The notes beneath the pieces were generated by a model. It saw only the letters and a program-made list of their open reading frames with translations, made no database searches and was not told the origin of the DNA. This document shows, one piece after another, positions 26,862 through 36,084 of a stretch of 64,000 nucleotides of DNA. Source of the DNA: Bacteroidales bacterium (GTDB lineage: Bacteria; Bacteroidota; Bacteroidia; Bacteroidales; Lentimicrobiaceae); the NCBI GenBank assembly GCA_016709025.1, contig JADJEQ010000022.1, positions 1 to 64,000 of the forward strand, in the 5' to 3' direction. Position 1 is the stretch's first letter; every line of letters starts with the position of its first letter. Made by a program: the position numbers and the translations under genes.

Positions 26862-28467
26862 ATGAAGACAAGGTATTTGCTGTTTCTGATGCTGATTTTT
26901 TGTTCACTTGCATTTCAGGGGAAGTCCCAGGATTGGATAAGAATTTTTGGTCAGCAAAATTATTCTTCATTTCCATTTAGTGTTTTTGAGATTTATGATA
27001 ATGGATTCCTGATTAATTACAGGTACCAGCAGAGCTATAATTTACACACGCTGGCTTGTTTGGTTAAAACGGATGTTAATGGCAATGTTTTGTGGAAGAA
27101 AACTTTAGGCAATAGCTTTTCCAATAATGTTGTTGTTACTTCTGCAATTGAAACGCCGGATGGCGGTTTGATGCTCTGTGGCGAAGGAGGAAATATTAAT
27201 AAGGGTTTTAGTGCATCTTTTATAATGAAACTGAATCCCTGTATGGAAAAGGAGTGGTGCAGACTGGATACTACTTCCGGACTTACTTTTTACGTGACCT
27301 TTATTATCTGCCTGCTGAAGATAATTTTGTTCTGCTTAGGGAAATCTATGATACAATTGACTTTTTTCATGAATTCCGGATAGAAAAATTAGATGCCGGC
27401 GGGAGAAAAATCTGGAGTAATATTTATGGTGTGAATCCTGATTATAAAGCACCGTCTCTTTCATTACAATATGCTGAATCTGATAACGCACTTATTCTTT
27501 GGGGGATTGTCAATATGGATGTACCTCCGGACAGCATGGATATCATGCAGGCCTATGTTTCAAAATAGCTTTGGACGGTACAATAAGGTGGGAATTTTAT
27601 TCTGTTCCTGATTCGCCTTACAATGATTTCAGCGGCTTAAGGGATCAACCTGTTGTAACTGATAATGGCTCCGTCATTACACCAATATTTTCACCTGCAG
27701 GCTTATTGAAGTTGGATTCCGGCGGTCATTTCCAATCGGTTTATCCTGTTCATATCCCCGATACAATGATTGCTGGTGCCGTGAATTCAATGGAATTGTT
27801 TCAGAAGAACAGGCTTTTAATCGGGCTACAGAATTTTCAAACGGGCTATGACGGACTTGGGAACGGTGTTTTGCAGATGACTGACACTACAGGAAATGTA
27901 ATACGTGCAGCATTGCTGCCGGTTAGCTTTCCTGCAATAATTTATGATATCCATGAAACCTCCGATAATAAAATCGTTATCCTTGCTTCACACAGTTTAA
28001 ATGGAAAGGATTTTATGTTGATCAAATACAACGAAAACCTTGAATATGACAGCTTGTATTTAAATCCCGGGCGTTACGACTGGAGATGCGAAGAGGCTGT
28101 TATTTCGAATACCATTGAAATTGACTGTACTGATTATGGAGTAGAGGAAATTGTGGAAAATGGAGTGGTTCAATTGCAAATATTGCCGAACCCTGCCTGT
28201 GATATCGCGTTGATCCGGCTTCCGGAGGCAATATCCACAAATGAAAATCAGGGAGCTTTTATCATTAATTCTATAAAGCAGGATTACATAAGGAATCTGA
28301 AAATAGAAATTTATGACCTGAATGGTAAGTTGATACTTCAATCACAATGGCCTGATAATACTGAAGATCAAATCTTTAATATAAGTTCGTGGAATGAAGG
28401 ATTGTATTTGATAAGAATAACAAACCCGAATGAAATGATAGCAACCGGAAAACTGGTTATTAAATAA
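26862..28467 (+). CDS. Secreted T9SS cargo protein, broken by two frameshifts
   Basis: One gene read in three frames. 26862 to about 27280 has a signal peptide (MKTRYLLFLMLIFCSLAFQGKSQ) and beta-propeller-like text (TPDGGLMLCGEGG..., KLNPCMEKEWC). From about 27255-27285 to 27567 a second frame continues (RDLYYLPAEDNFVLLREIYD..., KLDAGGRKIWSNIYG). From about 27565 a third frame (IALDGTIRWEFYSVPD) runs to the end. The C-terminus is a type A T9SS sorting domain (LKIEIYDLNGKLILQSQWP, then GLYLIRITNPNEM, KLVIK). At the second junction one more A in the run at 27564-27567 restores the frame. Both lesions are single-base losses. Function unknown; surface or secreted. Confidence 0.8.
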
Positions 28468-28804
28468 ATTCGTTGCAGCGTGTTTGTAAATAATGTTTAA
28501 CACAGACAAATGAAAAAGGCATGCTTTACAACAGATCGAAGTGAACAGGTTTACTATGAATCAGCACAATTCATTAAACCCATTATACGGCGGACAACAC
28601 TGTAACTCTGAAACTCTGAAACCCAGAAACTCTGTGGCTTCGATTTATTTTGCGAATCGTCATTAAGTCATTATAATTGATTATTTCGCAAAACACTCAG
28701 CCATCTATAATATGTATTTCTGTAACTCTGTAACCCTGAAATCCTGTAACCCTGAAATCCTGTAACCCTGAAATTCTGTAACCCTGAAATTCTGTAAGTA
28801 TCTC
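28468..28804. repeat. CTGAAACT / CTGTAACC octamer repeats
   Basis: 28601-28640 and 28720-28798 consist of CTGAAACT, CCTGTAAC and CCTGAAAT words in tandem. No gene is seen between the converging neighbours. Confidence 0.75.
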
Positions 28805-29569
28805 TCACCTCGCAAAAACCCAATGATCCCCCTTTGAGCGTTGCTCCAGGTATTCATAGCCCTCATAATTGAATAATTTGAGATGCTCCGGTTCAGTTAT
28901 TTTATGATCTATGATAAACCGGGTCATGAGTCCGCGGGCTCGTTTGCCATTGTAACTGATGAATTTATATGTTCCATCCCTGAATTCATTAAAAACAGGG
29001 GTTATCACCCTGGCTTTCGTTGCTTTAAAGTCAACGGATTTGGCATACTCTTCTGAAGCAAGGTTTACCAGCGTTTTACTGTTAGAATCTTTGGTAGCCT
29101 TTTTTATTGAACGGGTAATTTTGTCGCCCCAGAACTGGTAAAGATTTTTAAAGTCTTTTCCTTCGAGGGCAGTGCCCATTTCGAGCCGGTAGGCAAGCAT
29201 AAGGTCGGTTGGTTTAAGCAGTCCGTAAAGTCCGGATAGGATCCGCAGGTGTTTATCGGCGAAATCAATTTGTTCTGAATCAAGTTCCCAAGCTTTTAAG
29301 CCCTCGTAAACGTCACCTTTAAAGGCTGACAGTACCGGACGCGCTTTGCCGGTGGGGTAGGGGTAATGCCATTCGCTGTAGCGCAGTGCATTCAATTCTG
29401 ATAATTTTGGACTGATATCCATTAAAGAAGCCAGATCACGCGGCGATTTCCGTTTAAGGATGGCAACCAGCTTTTTAGAATAATTGATAAATTCAGGATC
29501 TGAACCGGGTGAAATGCTTACCGGGCTTTCAAAATCGAGTGTTTTACTGGGGGAAATCAAAATCAGCAT
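28805..29569 (-). CDS. yaaA: Peroxide stress protein YaaA (DUF328)
   Basis: A 254-residue cytoplasmic protein of the YaaA/UPF0246 family. The start MLILISPSKTLDF is the family signature. Other conserved blocks are RPVLSAFKGDVYEGL, LRILSGLYGLLKP.D, YRLEMGT, FWGDKIT, LVNLASEEY and YNGKRARGLMTRF. In E. coli YaaA limits intracellular iron and Fenton damage under peroxide. Length and start are normal. It stands alone, flanked by repeats on both sides. Confidence 0.95.
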   Translation of the reverse strand: MLILISPSKTLDFESPVSISPGSDPEFINYSKKLVAILKRKSPRDLASLMDISPKLSELNALRYSEWHYPYPTGKARPVLSAFKGDVYEGLKAWELDSEQIDFADKHLRILSGLYGLLKPTDLMLAYRLEMGTALEGKDFKNLYQFWGDKITRSIKKATKDSNSKTLVNLASEEYAKSVDFKATKARVITPVFNEFRDGTYKFISYNGKRARGLMTRFIIDHKITEPEHLKLFNYEGYEYLEQRSKGDHWVFAR

Positions 29570-29577
29570 GCGAAACT

Positions 29578-30128
29578 AAAGTGTTCGATGGTTCAAAGTT
29601 CAAGGGTTCAAAGGTTCAAGAGTTCAGAGTTCGAGAGTTCAAATGTTCAAAAGTTCGAGGTTAAAGTTGGCAATAGGCAATAGGCAGTTGGCAAAAGAAA
29701 TTCAAGAGTTCAGGGGTTCAAAGGTTCAAGAGTTCAAGAGTCAGGTTAAGTGTTGCAGGTCAAGAGTTCAGGTTCAAGAGTTCAAGGTTCAAAGTTCGAG
29801 AGTTCAAAGGTTCAAGAGTTCAAATGTTCAAAAGTTCGAGGTTAAAGTTGGCAAAAGGCAATAGGCAGTTGGCAAAAGAAATTCAAGAGTTCAAAGGTTC
29901 AAGAGTTCAAGGGTTCAAGGTTCAAGAGTTCGAGAGTTCAAAAGTTCGAGTGTTCGAGTGTTCGAGTGGGGAGTTGGCAATAAGTCCGTCTGACCGGCTA
30001 GCTATTGCTTTAGTTATATTCATTTGGTCAGCAGGGCAGGCAACAGGCAGCCGGCAAAAATCATTGCTACATTCTGCATTCGTCATTCGTCATTCATTCA
30101 TTCATTCATTCATTCATTCATCTCACTC
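29578..30128. repeat. GTTCAAGA octamer repeats and CATT tetramers
   Basis: 29583-29975 is a mosaic of GTTCAAGA, GTTCAAAG and GTTCGAGA units. A longer stretch is repeated: 29641-29708 matches 29822-29888 almost exactly. 30091-30122 is a (CATT)n run touching the stop codon of the next gene. Open frames here encode only repeat translation. Confidence 0.8.
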
Positions 30129-30776
30129 TCAGTATCCAAACATGGTGGAAGGGTATGGATTCCCGAACTGGCTGCCGTACGGGCTATAATAGTTATTACC
30201 TCCCTGCTGCATCCTTATTTCAGCTCCAATATGTACGTTTTCGCTGACTTTATATCCGATTCCGAAACTCATGCCTTGCGCCTCCATTTGAAGACTTTCG
30301 GAGTTTAACCTGGCATTGAATGCCGGATTTATGTTTTTATAAGCTGAACCACTCAGGGTTAACCTGTCGTTTAACTGATAGGAACCACTGGCATAAAGTG
30401 TAAAAGTGGTAAGATTTCCTGAGTAGGGGGTAAGGCGGCCATCCTGATTCCACTCTGCTGTGTTGTTGAAGGTGGTATTGTTGATCACTGCTCCTGCTGA
30501 CAAGGTAAATTTCTTACCCAGGTTCTGACTGAACGAAGGAGCCAGGTAAGTTGAGAACAGGCTTCCGCCACCATATCCTGTTGAAAATGAAGCACCTGTC
30601 TGTAAGTTAAAATTTACAGGGGAATTGGATGCGAGTGGAGCTGACAAACCACTACCTCCACCCAGATAAGGACTGTATCCGTAATTAAAATACTGTGCCG
30701 AAACGCTGAAACCTGTAAATAGAGCAATGATTATAAGCAAATTCCGGAGAGTCATAGCTAATAATTTAGTTCGCAT
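30129..30776 (-). CDS. Secreted or outer-membrane protein of unknown function
   Basis: About 215 residues with a signal peptide (LLIIIALFTGFSVSAQ) and a mature part rich in Gly, Ser, Asn and Tyr (YFNYGYSPYLGGGSGL). Amphipathic strands follow (NLTTFTLYASGSYQLNDRLTLSG..., GMSFGIGYKVSENVHIGAEIRMQQGG), which suggests a small outer-membrane barrel. The longest frame begins at a TTG; the ATG at 30776, or one at 30755, is more likely. The last codons abut a CATT microsatellite. Confidence 0.75.
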   Translation of the reverse strand: MRTKLLAMTLRNLLIIIALFTGFSVSAQYFNYGYSPYLGGGSGLSAPLASNSPVNFNLQTGASFSTGYGGGSLFSTYLAPSFSQNLGKKFTLSAGAVINNTTFNNTAEWNQDGRLTPYSGNLTTFTLYASGSYQLNDRLTLSGSAYKNINPAFNARLNSESLQMEAQGMSFGIGYKVSENVHIGAEIRMQQGGNNYYSPYGSQFGNPYPSTMFGY

Positions 30777-30788
30777 AAAAGTAATCAA

Positions 30789-31446
30789 AAAAAGTCAAGT
30801 ACAGCAAATACTATTCCGGAAACGTGTTAATAAATGTGAATTCAGGAAAAATTGGTTGGTCAGCGGAATGGTGAATTAGCCGATTAGCCGATTAGCCAAT
30901 TAGCGGATTAGCGGATTTCGGATTTCGGATTTTGGTTTGCGGATTGCGGATTTCGGATTTCGGATTTCGGAAGAATGGAAAGATGGAATATTGGCCCTTC
31001 GACTACGCACAGGGTGACAAATAGTGGAATGATGGGAATTTGTTGATTAGCAGATTAGCAGATTACCAACTGGAATAATGGAATAATGGAATAATGGAAT
31101 AATGGAATGAAGTAATGGAATAGTGAATGATTGTAATCATGGAAAATTGGAAAATGGAAAAATGGGAGAACTTGAAAACGGCAATTCGATCAGGTAGGTA
31201 TTTGAGGGTTGAGGATAATTTTTCAGGTCGAATACTGAAACCCAATTTTACTTTTTACCCCGCCTGCCGGCGGGCAGCCTGCCTGCCGCAGGCAGGGTTT
31301 AGACTTTGAGCTTGTAGTTCCGCGTAATTTCCATTGCTGAGCATTAACAACCAATTTTACTTTAGACTTTGAACTTTGAGCTTTGAGCTTTGAGTTTTGA
31401 GCTTGTCCCCTGGAAATTGGAAATTAGATATTGGAAATTACTCTTG
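30789..31446. repeat. Composite repeat region upstream of corA's terminus
   Basis: No gene in 658 bases. 30871-30910 holds GATTAGCC octamers and 30911-30970 holds GGATTTC heptamers. 30995-31020 is a copy of the CCTTCGAC...CAGGGTGACA motif. 31070-31130 holds TGGAATAA octamers. 31201-31257 and 31297-31367 are two copies of a unit also found at 10822-10890, separated by a GC-rich palindromic block (31258-31296). 31370-31400 holds CTTTGAG words. Confidence 0.75.
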
Positions 31447-32532
31447 CTAGAACCATTTTCTTGATTTCATATACAGGTACATGCCGATTGCAATAACCAA
31501 CATAGCAAACAGTACAATCGGATATCCAAGAGGATAGCTGAGTTCCGGCATATACTTGAAGTTCATACCATACAGTCCGACGATAAAAGTCAGTGGAATA
31601 AATATAACCCCCACTACGGTCAGGGCTTTCATCACAGCATTGAGTTTATTGGAGATTGTGGAGGAATAGAGTTCCATGAGGTTGCTGATGGTATCGCGGA
31701 AACTTTCCAGATTCTGAATGATATTCTGCAGATGATCGTATATGTCGTTGATGTATTTAATTGTTTTGGGATCAATCAGTTTCGAATCGTCGTGCTGAAG
31801 TGATCTAACTTCATCCCGCAGCGGATACAAGTACTTTCTGAGCAGGATAAGTTGCTTTTTCAGATGCATCATCTGCCGGGGGGAAATACGGTCGGTATCC
31901 TCAATCAGTTCCAATTCGATGTTTTCGATATGATCTTCGATGTTGGCAAGGATGATAAAATAATTATCCACTATTTTATCAATCAGAACATAAGCCAGAA
32001 AATCGATGCTTTTTTCGCGGGCCTGGCTCAGTCCGTTTAAAAGGCGTTCCCGCACAGGTTCGAAAACATCCCCGTCATTTTCCTGAAATGACAGCAGGTA
32101 TTTTTTTCCAATAATGAAACTGATTTGTTCAGAATTAATGGCGTTTATCACAGAATCCCATTTCAACATCTTGAGGCTGATGAAAAGCACATCCCCATAG
32201 TTTTCAATCTTAGGCATGGATTCCGTATTCAGCACATCTTCAAGCATTAACGGATGAAGAGCGTGGTGATCGCCAAGTTTACTGATGAGATCTGTATTGG
32301 ACAATCCTATTACATTGATCCAGTTATTCCGTTCATAGTCAATTTTGCCGGTAATCTTTGAAATATTGTCAGATTCAGTTCTTTCGATTGTTTTAGTGTC
32401 ATAACTGAAAAGATCGAAAGTCGTATCCTGATGTATATTGCCTGTATATACGAGTGATCCGGGAGGAAGCCCGGCTTTTTTTCGATAATTGCGGATATGC
32501 TCCGGTTTTTTTATGGCTGGCTTACTTTTCAT
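31447..32532 (-). CDS. corA: CorA-family magnesium/cobalt transporter
   Basis: A CorA channel of 361 residues: a large cytoplasmic N-terminal domain, a long helical stalk (about 220-295), and two C-terminal helices with the selectivity motif YGMNF just after the first. The tail KSRKWF is basic, as in the family. It forms a homopentameric Mg2+ channel. A longer frame extends to 32580, but the ATG at 32532 (MKSKPAIKKPEH) overlaps the mscS stop and is the natural coupled start. Confidence 0.93.
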   Translation of the reverse strand: MKSKPAIKKPEHIRNYRKKAGLPPGSLVYTGNIHQDTTFDLFSYDTKTIERTESDNISKITGKIDYERNNWINVIGLSNTDLISKLGDHHALHPLMLEDVLNTESMPKIENYGDVLFISLKMLKWDSVINAINSEQISFIIGKKYLLSFQENDGDVFEPVRERLLNGLSQAREKSIDFLAYVLIDKIVDNYFIILANIEDHIENIELELIEDTDRISPRQMMHLKKQLILLRKYLYPLRDEVRSLQHDDSKLIDPKTIKYINDIYDHLQNIIQNLESFRDTISNLMELYSSTISNKLNAVMKALTVVGVIFIPLTFIVGLYGMNFKYMPELSYPLGYPIVLFAMLVIAIGMYLYMKSRKWF

Positions 32533-33409
32533 CAGGTTGATTTTTATATACAATGGTCCTGTGTGGGTATGGAATTCCAATTCCGCCTCCGGTAAATTTC
32601 TTTTTCAGGATTTCGAAGATATCACATTTCATCACGAAACCTGCTCCTGAATTGGCCGCCCATGCATAAGCCCTTAAGTTAACCGATGATTCACCCAATG
32701 CAAGCACGCGTACGATTACCTTCGGAATGCCTTTTTCAATCTCATCCTGTGTACGATTATCCATACAATCAGGATGGTTTCCAACCACTTCCCGGAGAAT
32801 GTCAATTGCTTTATCCAAATCGCTTTCGTAACTTATCCCAACCTCTATAAAGGTACAAACCTTTTCATCTTCAATTGTTGAATTAATGATGGTTTGCGAA
32901 CTGATTACCGTGTTTGGAATAATAATACGGCGGTTTTCAAAGTTGTTGATGATGGTGTGCCTGAGCGTAATGTCTTCAACAGTCCCCTGGTGCATTTCAC
33001 CTATTTTTATATTATCGCCAACGCGGAAAGGTTTGAATATGACTATAAAAATTCCGCTGATGATATTTGAAAAAGCCTCTTGTGAAGCAAAACCGAGGAT
33101 TGCAGCAAAAATCCCGGCACCTGCGAACATTGTAATTCCAATGGTTCTGAGTTCGGGTATGGTGTAAAATATCAGGGTGATGGCCAGCATAAAAACCACG
33201 AAACTGACGGCATTCCGCAGAAATTTGTACCTGGTCGGGTCCACCTGGAGTATCCGGCTTGATCGTTCAAAATATACCTTCATAAGATGCTGAAGGATGC
33301 GGGCAGTAATTACAGCCAAAGCAGCAATTACGGCAGCTACAATCAGGTATTGTAGAATCTTGTGGTTTATTTCCGCGAAAGAAGAAAAGTCGAAAGAAAG
33401 GAATTGCAT
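32522..33409 (-). CDS. MscS-family small-conductance mechanosensitive channel
   Basis: About 295 residues with three N-terminal helices. The pore-lining helix TM3 reads GAGIFAAILGFASQEAFSNIISGIF. The beta domain follows as FRVGDNIKIGEMHQGTVEDITLRHT, then the C-terminal cytoplasmic domain. It opens on membrane tension during osmotic downshock. The ATG at 33409 is used; a GTG lies one codon upstream. The gene overlaps corA by 11 bases, suggesting they are made together. Confidence 0.93.
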   Translation of the reverse strand: MQFLSFDFSSFAEINHKILQYLIVAAVIAALAVITARILQHLMKVYFERSSRILQVDPTRYKFLRNAVSFVVFMLAITLIFYTIPELRTIGITMFAGAGIFAAILGFASQEAFSNIISGIFIVIFKPFRVGDNIKIGEMHQGTVEDITLRHTIINNFENRRIIIPNTVISSQTIINSTIEDEKVCTFIEVGISYESDLDKAIDILREVVGNHPDCMDNRTQDEIEKGIPKVIVRVLALGESSVNLRAYAWAANSGAGFVMKCDIFEILKKKFTGGGIGIPYPHRTIVYKNQPDEK

Positions 33410-33412
33410 CAC

Positions 33413-33960
33413 ATTAATTTTATTGCAAAAATAAGGAATTAGAACAAGGAATAGGTTGTCATATGGTTTCGTGAATTATATAGAATTGCCTTAGCCGGAT
33501 GAAAACAAATTCCGGATAGCCCGGGTTAAAGGTCAAGCATGTTAGACTTTCAGACATCAGGGTGTGACAAACCCAGCCTGCAATAGCCAGGTAGGAATTG
33601 CTGAAACCCTGAAACCCTGTGGCTTCGATACATTTTGCGAGTGTTCATTATGTATTTTATTATGATTATGTCGCAAAACACTCAGCCACCTGTAATTCTG
33701 TAATTTAGAACAGGGGGGTGGTTGACCCTACCTGACCTGTCGAATCTGAAACAATGTATCACTGAAATCCTGAAATTCTGAAACTCTGAAACTCTGAAAC
33801 TCTGTAATCCAGGTCGTGCGGTAGTTTCGACTCCGCTCAACCTCCGGACCTGTCGAATCTGAAACACTGTAACACTGAAACCCTGAAATTCTTGAACTCT
33901 TGAATCCTTGAACCTTAGTACTTTTGAATCCGGCACCCCTGTATCCCTGTAATTCTGAAA
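33413..33960. repeat. Repeat-filled region with CTGAAACC/CTGTAACC octamers
   Basis: 33598-33620 and 33765-33960 carry CTGAAACT, CTGTAACA and CTTGAACT words. 33825-33843 is a copy of the TTCGACTCCGCTCAA motif, and the flank CGGACCTGTCGAATCTGAAAC occurs in close form at 33731 and 33846. 33426-33433 (minus) is a -7-like box TATTTTTG, 17 bases before the mscS ATG. Confidence 0.7.
33426..33433 (-). promoter_or_regulatory. Possible -7 box of the mscS-corA pair
   Basis: Reads TATTTTTG on the minus strand, a full match to TAnnTTTG, 17 bases before the ATG. No -33 partner is evident. Confidence 0.35.
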
Positions 33961-35391
33961 CTAAAAACCACTCAGTTTCATCGTCACGGTTGGTATCAGC
34001 AAAAGCCAGGCAACAAATGCAAGGAACAGCATAAACGGCAGGATAAATTTCACCCACTTACCATAAGGAACTTTTGCTATGCCCAAAACTCCGATCAAAA
34101 CACCTGAAGTTGGTGCAATCATATCGGTTATTCCGGCTCCGAACTGAAACGCAGTGATTGTTGCCTGCCTCGACAGTCCGATGATATCTGAAAACTGCGC
34201 CATGATCGGAATTGTCAGTGCAGCTTTGGCTGAACCGGAGGTAATGATGAGGTTCAACAGGGATTGAAATCCATACATAATGGTGATGGCTGTTAACTGA
34301 CCGGCACCTTTTAGTGAATTGGCCAGAGAGTGCAAAACAGTGTCGATGATCATACCATCGTTGAGGATGGCGATGATTCCACCTGCAAATCCAACTACGA
34401 GTGAAGCTGATACGATGTCTTTAACACCTTCCTGGAATAGTTTTGTAATTTCCGAATTCTTTTTACCTGCCGCGAATCCTGTAAAAATGCCCATCGCGAG
34501 GAATAGGGCGGCGATTTCCATGATGTACCAATCGTATCCCAACACTCCCACAACAAGATAGAAAATGGTAAATGCCAGAATGTTAAGAATATAGAAATGC
34601 AATGATTTACGAAGGGCAAAATAACTGGTTATCGCGTAAAAAGCCGTTAAAACCGGGATTATTGGTCCGTTTACAGTGTTGAGACCAACCTTCAAATTGG
34701 TGGTAGGAAAATAGTAAGAATATACCAGCATAATCATAAGCAGCACCCCACCAACAACCCATGCAGATTTCGGGGTATAGTATCTGATGGTTTCAACATC
34801 AGATTCACCTCTTTTTCTCCAGTAATCATCCTCTTCATACATGATTGATTTTTCCGGATTCTTTTTTACTCTTGCTGCATACCAGAGTACAAAAGCAATA
34901 GCCAGGAAAGTAAAGATAAGCCAGGCAACTATCCGGTATTCCAGTGTTTCTTCCGCCATGCCGAAGATGGCACCGAATGCGCTGAAGATGATCATTATGA
35001 AAGAAATAATGATGTTGTTCACTCCCAGCATTCTGACAAACTTCCACTTCTCAAATCGCTTTGTAAGGTTCAGAAAAGAAAGTATACCTATATCAATTGA
35101 TTTGGTGTCGTTCATAATCCAGAAGGCCCCGCCAATCATCAGAATAAAAACAACAATATGTGACATATTGATGAAACCCGTGTAGAATGCTGAAAATATC
35201 TGCCAGGTTTGTGGCTGACTGTCTATGCTTTTGTAAGTGTCATTGACAATAACGGTTCTTTCAACGCCATTGACCGTTATTTTTTGCCGGTCGTATCTGC
35301 CGCCGGGAACAATCCAGGTTAAGACCGCAGCAATGATAATAATCGAAAATACGATAACAATGTTGTTAGGTACCTTAAATGATTTCAGCAT
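33961..35391 (-). CDS. YfcC-family membrane carrier
   Basis: A 476-residue transporter with about twelve helices, of the YfcC/DcuC-like group. Recognisable segments are AVLTWIVPGGRYDR at the N-terminus, IIFSAFGAIFGMAEETLEYRI and the C-terminal ITSGSAKAALTIPIMAQFSDIIGLSRQ with FGAGITDMIAPTSGVLIGVLGIAKVPYGKW. Members are thought to move C4-dicarboxylates or basic amino acids. The substrate cannot be read from the sequence. A large cytoplasmic loop (about 160-200, YEEDDYWRKRGESD) divides the two halves. Confidence 0.88.
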   Translation of the reverse strand: MLKSFKVPNNIVIVFSIIIIAAVLTWIVPGGRYDRQKITVNGVERTVIVNDTYKSIDSQPQTWQIFSAFYTGFINMSHIVVFILMIGGAFWIMNDTKSIDIGILSFLNLTKRFEKWKFVRMLGVNNIIISFIMIIFSAFGAIFGMAEETLEYRIVAWLIFTFLAIAFVLWYAARVKKNPEKSIMYEEDDYWRKRGESDVETIRYYTPKSAWVVGGVLLMIMLVYSYYFPTTNLKVGLNTVNGPIIPVLTAFYAITSYFALRKSLHFYILNILAFTIFYLVVGVLGYDWYIMEIAALFLAMGIFTGFAAGKKNSEITKLFQEGVKDIVSASLVVGFAGGIIAILNDGMIIDTVLHSLANSLKGAGQLTAITIMYGFQSLLNLIITSGSAKAALTIPIMAQFSDIIGLSRQATITAFQFGAGITDMIAPTSGVLIGVLGIAKVPYGKWVKFILPFMLFLAFVAWLLLIPTVTMKLSGF

Positions 35392-35577
35392 AAGATTCAG
35401 GCTATGTTGGTTAATGGTTTGATAGGCGGCATAAAAATAAGAAGATAAACTGTTTCGGCATCCTGAATTTCATTTTTAGTTTTTGCAGTGGTTTGAACCC
35501 ATAAAGTGGAGGAGTGGAATTAATGATATGCATTGAAGTTCAATTATATACAGACTTTTCCGAGTGTTCATATAAAA

Positions 35578-35614
35578 CAGAAAAGGCCCGCTTCAGTGAA
35601 ACAGGCCTTTTCTG
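35578..35614 (-). terminator. Terminator of mscL
   Basis: CAGAAAAGGCC (35578-35588) pairs with 35604-35614 as a perfect 11-bp stem, followed on the minus strand by TTTTAT. It is 18 bases beyond the mscL stop. Confidence 0.85.
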
Positions 35615-35632
35615 GATAGCAAAATCAAATAT

Positions 35633-36046
35633 TTACTTTTTCAATAAATCACGGATTTCTGACAGCAATTCCTGATCTTTTGTCGGGGCAGGCGGTGCTG
35701 CAGGAACTTCTTCTTCTTTCTTTTTCATTGAAACCATTGCCTTAATCGCCATGAAAATTGCAAAAGCAATAATCAGGAAGTCAACTACATTCTGAATGAA
35801 CATTCCGTAATTGAGATTAACGGCCGGTGTAACTATTTCCGCTCCATTCATAACAGCTTCTTTAAGCGTGTATGACATGTCCTTGAAATCAATTCCGCCA
35901 AGGAGGAGGCCAAGTGGTGGCATCAGCACATCTGCAACAAATGATGAGATGATTTTTCCAAATGCTCCACCAATGATGATACCGACAGCCATATCAACCA
36001 CGTTGCCGCGCATTGCAAAGGCTTTGAATTCGTCCAAAAGTTTCAT
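35633..36046 (-). CDS. mscL: Large-conductance mechanosensitive channel MscL
   Basis: A 137-residue channel protein. The N-terminus MKLLDEFKAFAMRGNVVDMAVGIIIGGAFGKIISSFVADVLMPP is the MscL signature with the pore helix TM1. TM2 is at about 77-97. The C-terminal bundle is KDQELLSEIRDLLKK. It releases solutes at high membrane tension. Together with the MscS gene 2.6 kb away it covers osmotic downshock. Confidence 0.96.
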   Translation of the reverse strand: MKLLDEFKAFAMRGNVVDMAVGIIIGGAFGKIISSFVADVLMPPLGLLLGGIDFKDMSYTLKEAVMNGAEIVTPAVNLNYGMFIQNVVDFLIIAFAIFMAIKAMVSMKKKEEEVPAAPPAPTKDQELLSEIRDLLKK

Positions 36047-36084
36047 AGTGTTTGTTTTAATGGTTAGAATAAAATGTTTATTGA

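Noticed and set aside
27560..27575. Programmed frameshifting at AAATAG sites
   Set aside because: No downstream stimulatory structure or classical slippery heptamer is evident, and the same lesion type occurs in unrelated genes, so base loss is simpler.
29643..30189. Two overlapping plus-strand open frames starting MFKSSRLKLA
   Set aside because: Both are translations of GTTCAAGA and related repeats, with near-identical starts caused by a duplicated repeat stretch.
33682..34057. Minus-strand frames rich in FKSS, FRVSEFQ and similar strings
   Set aside because: Repeat translation from CTGAAACC-type words running into the YfcC-type gene.
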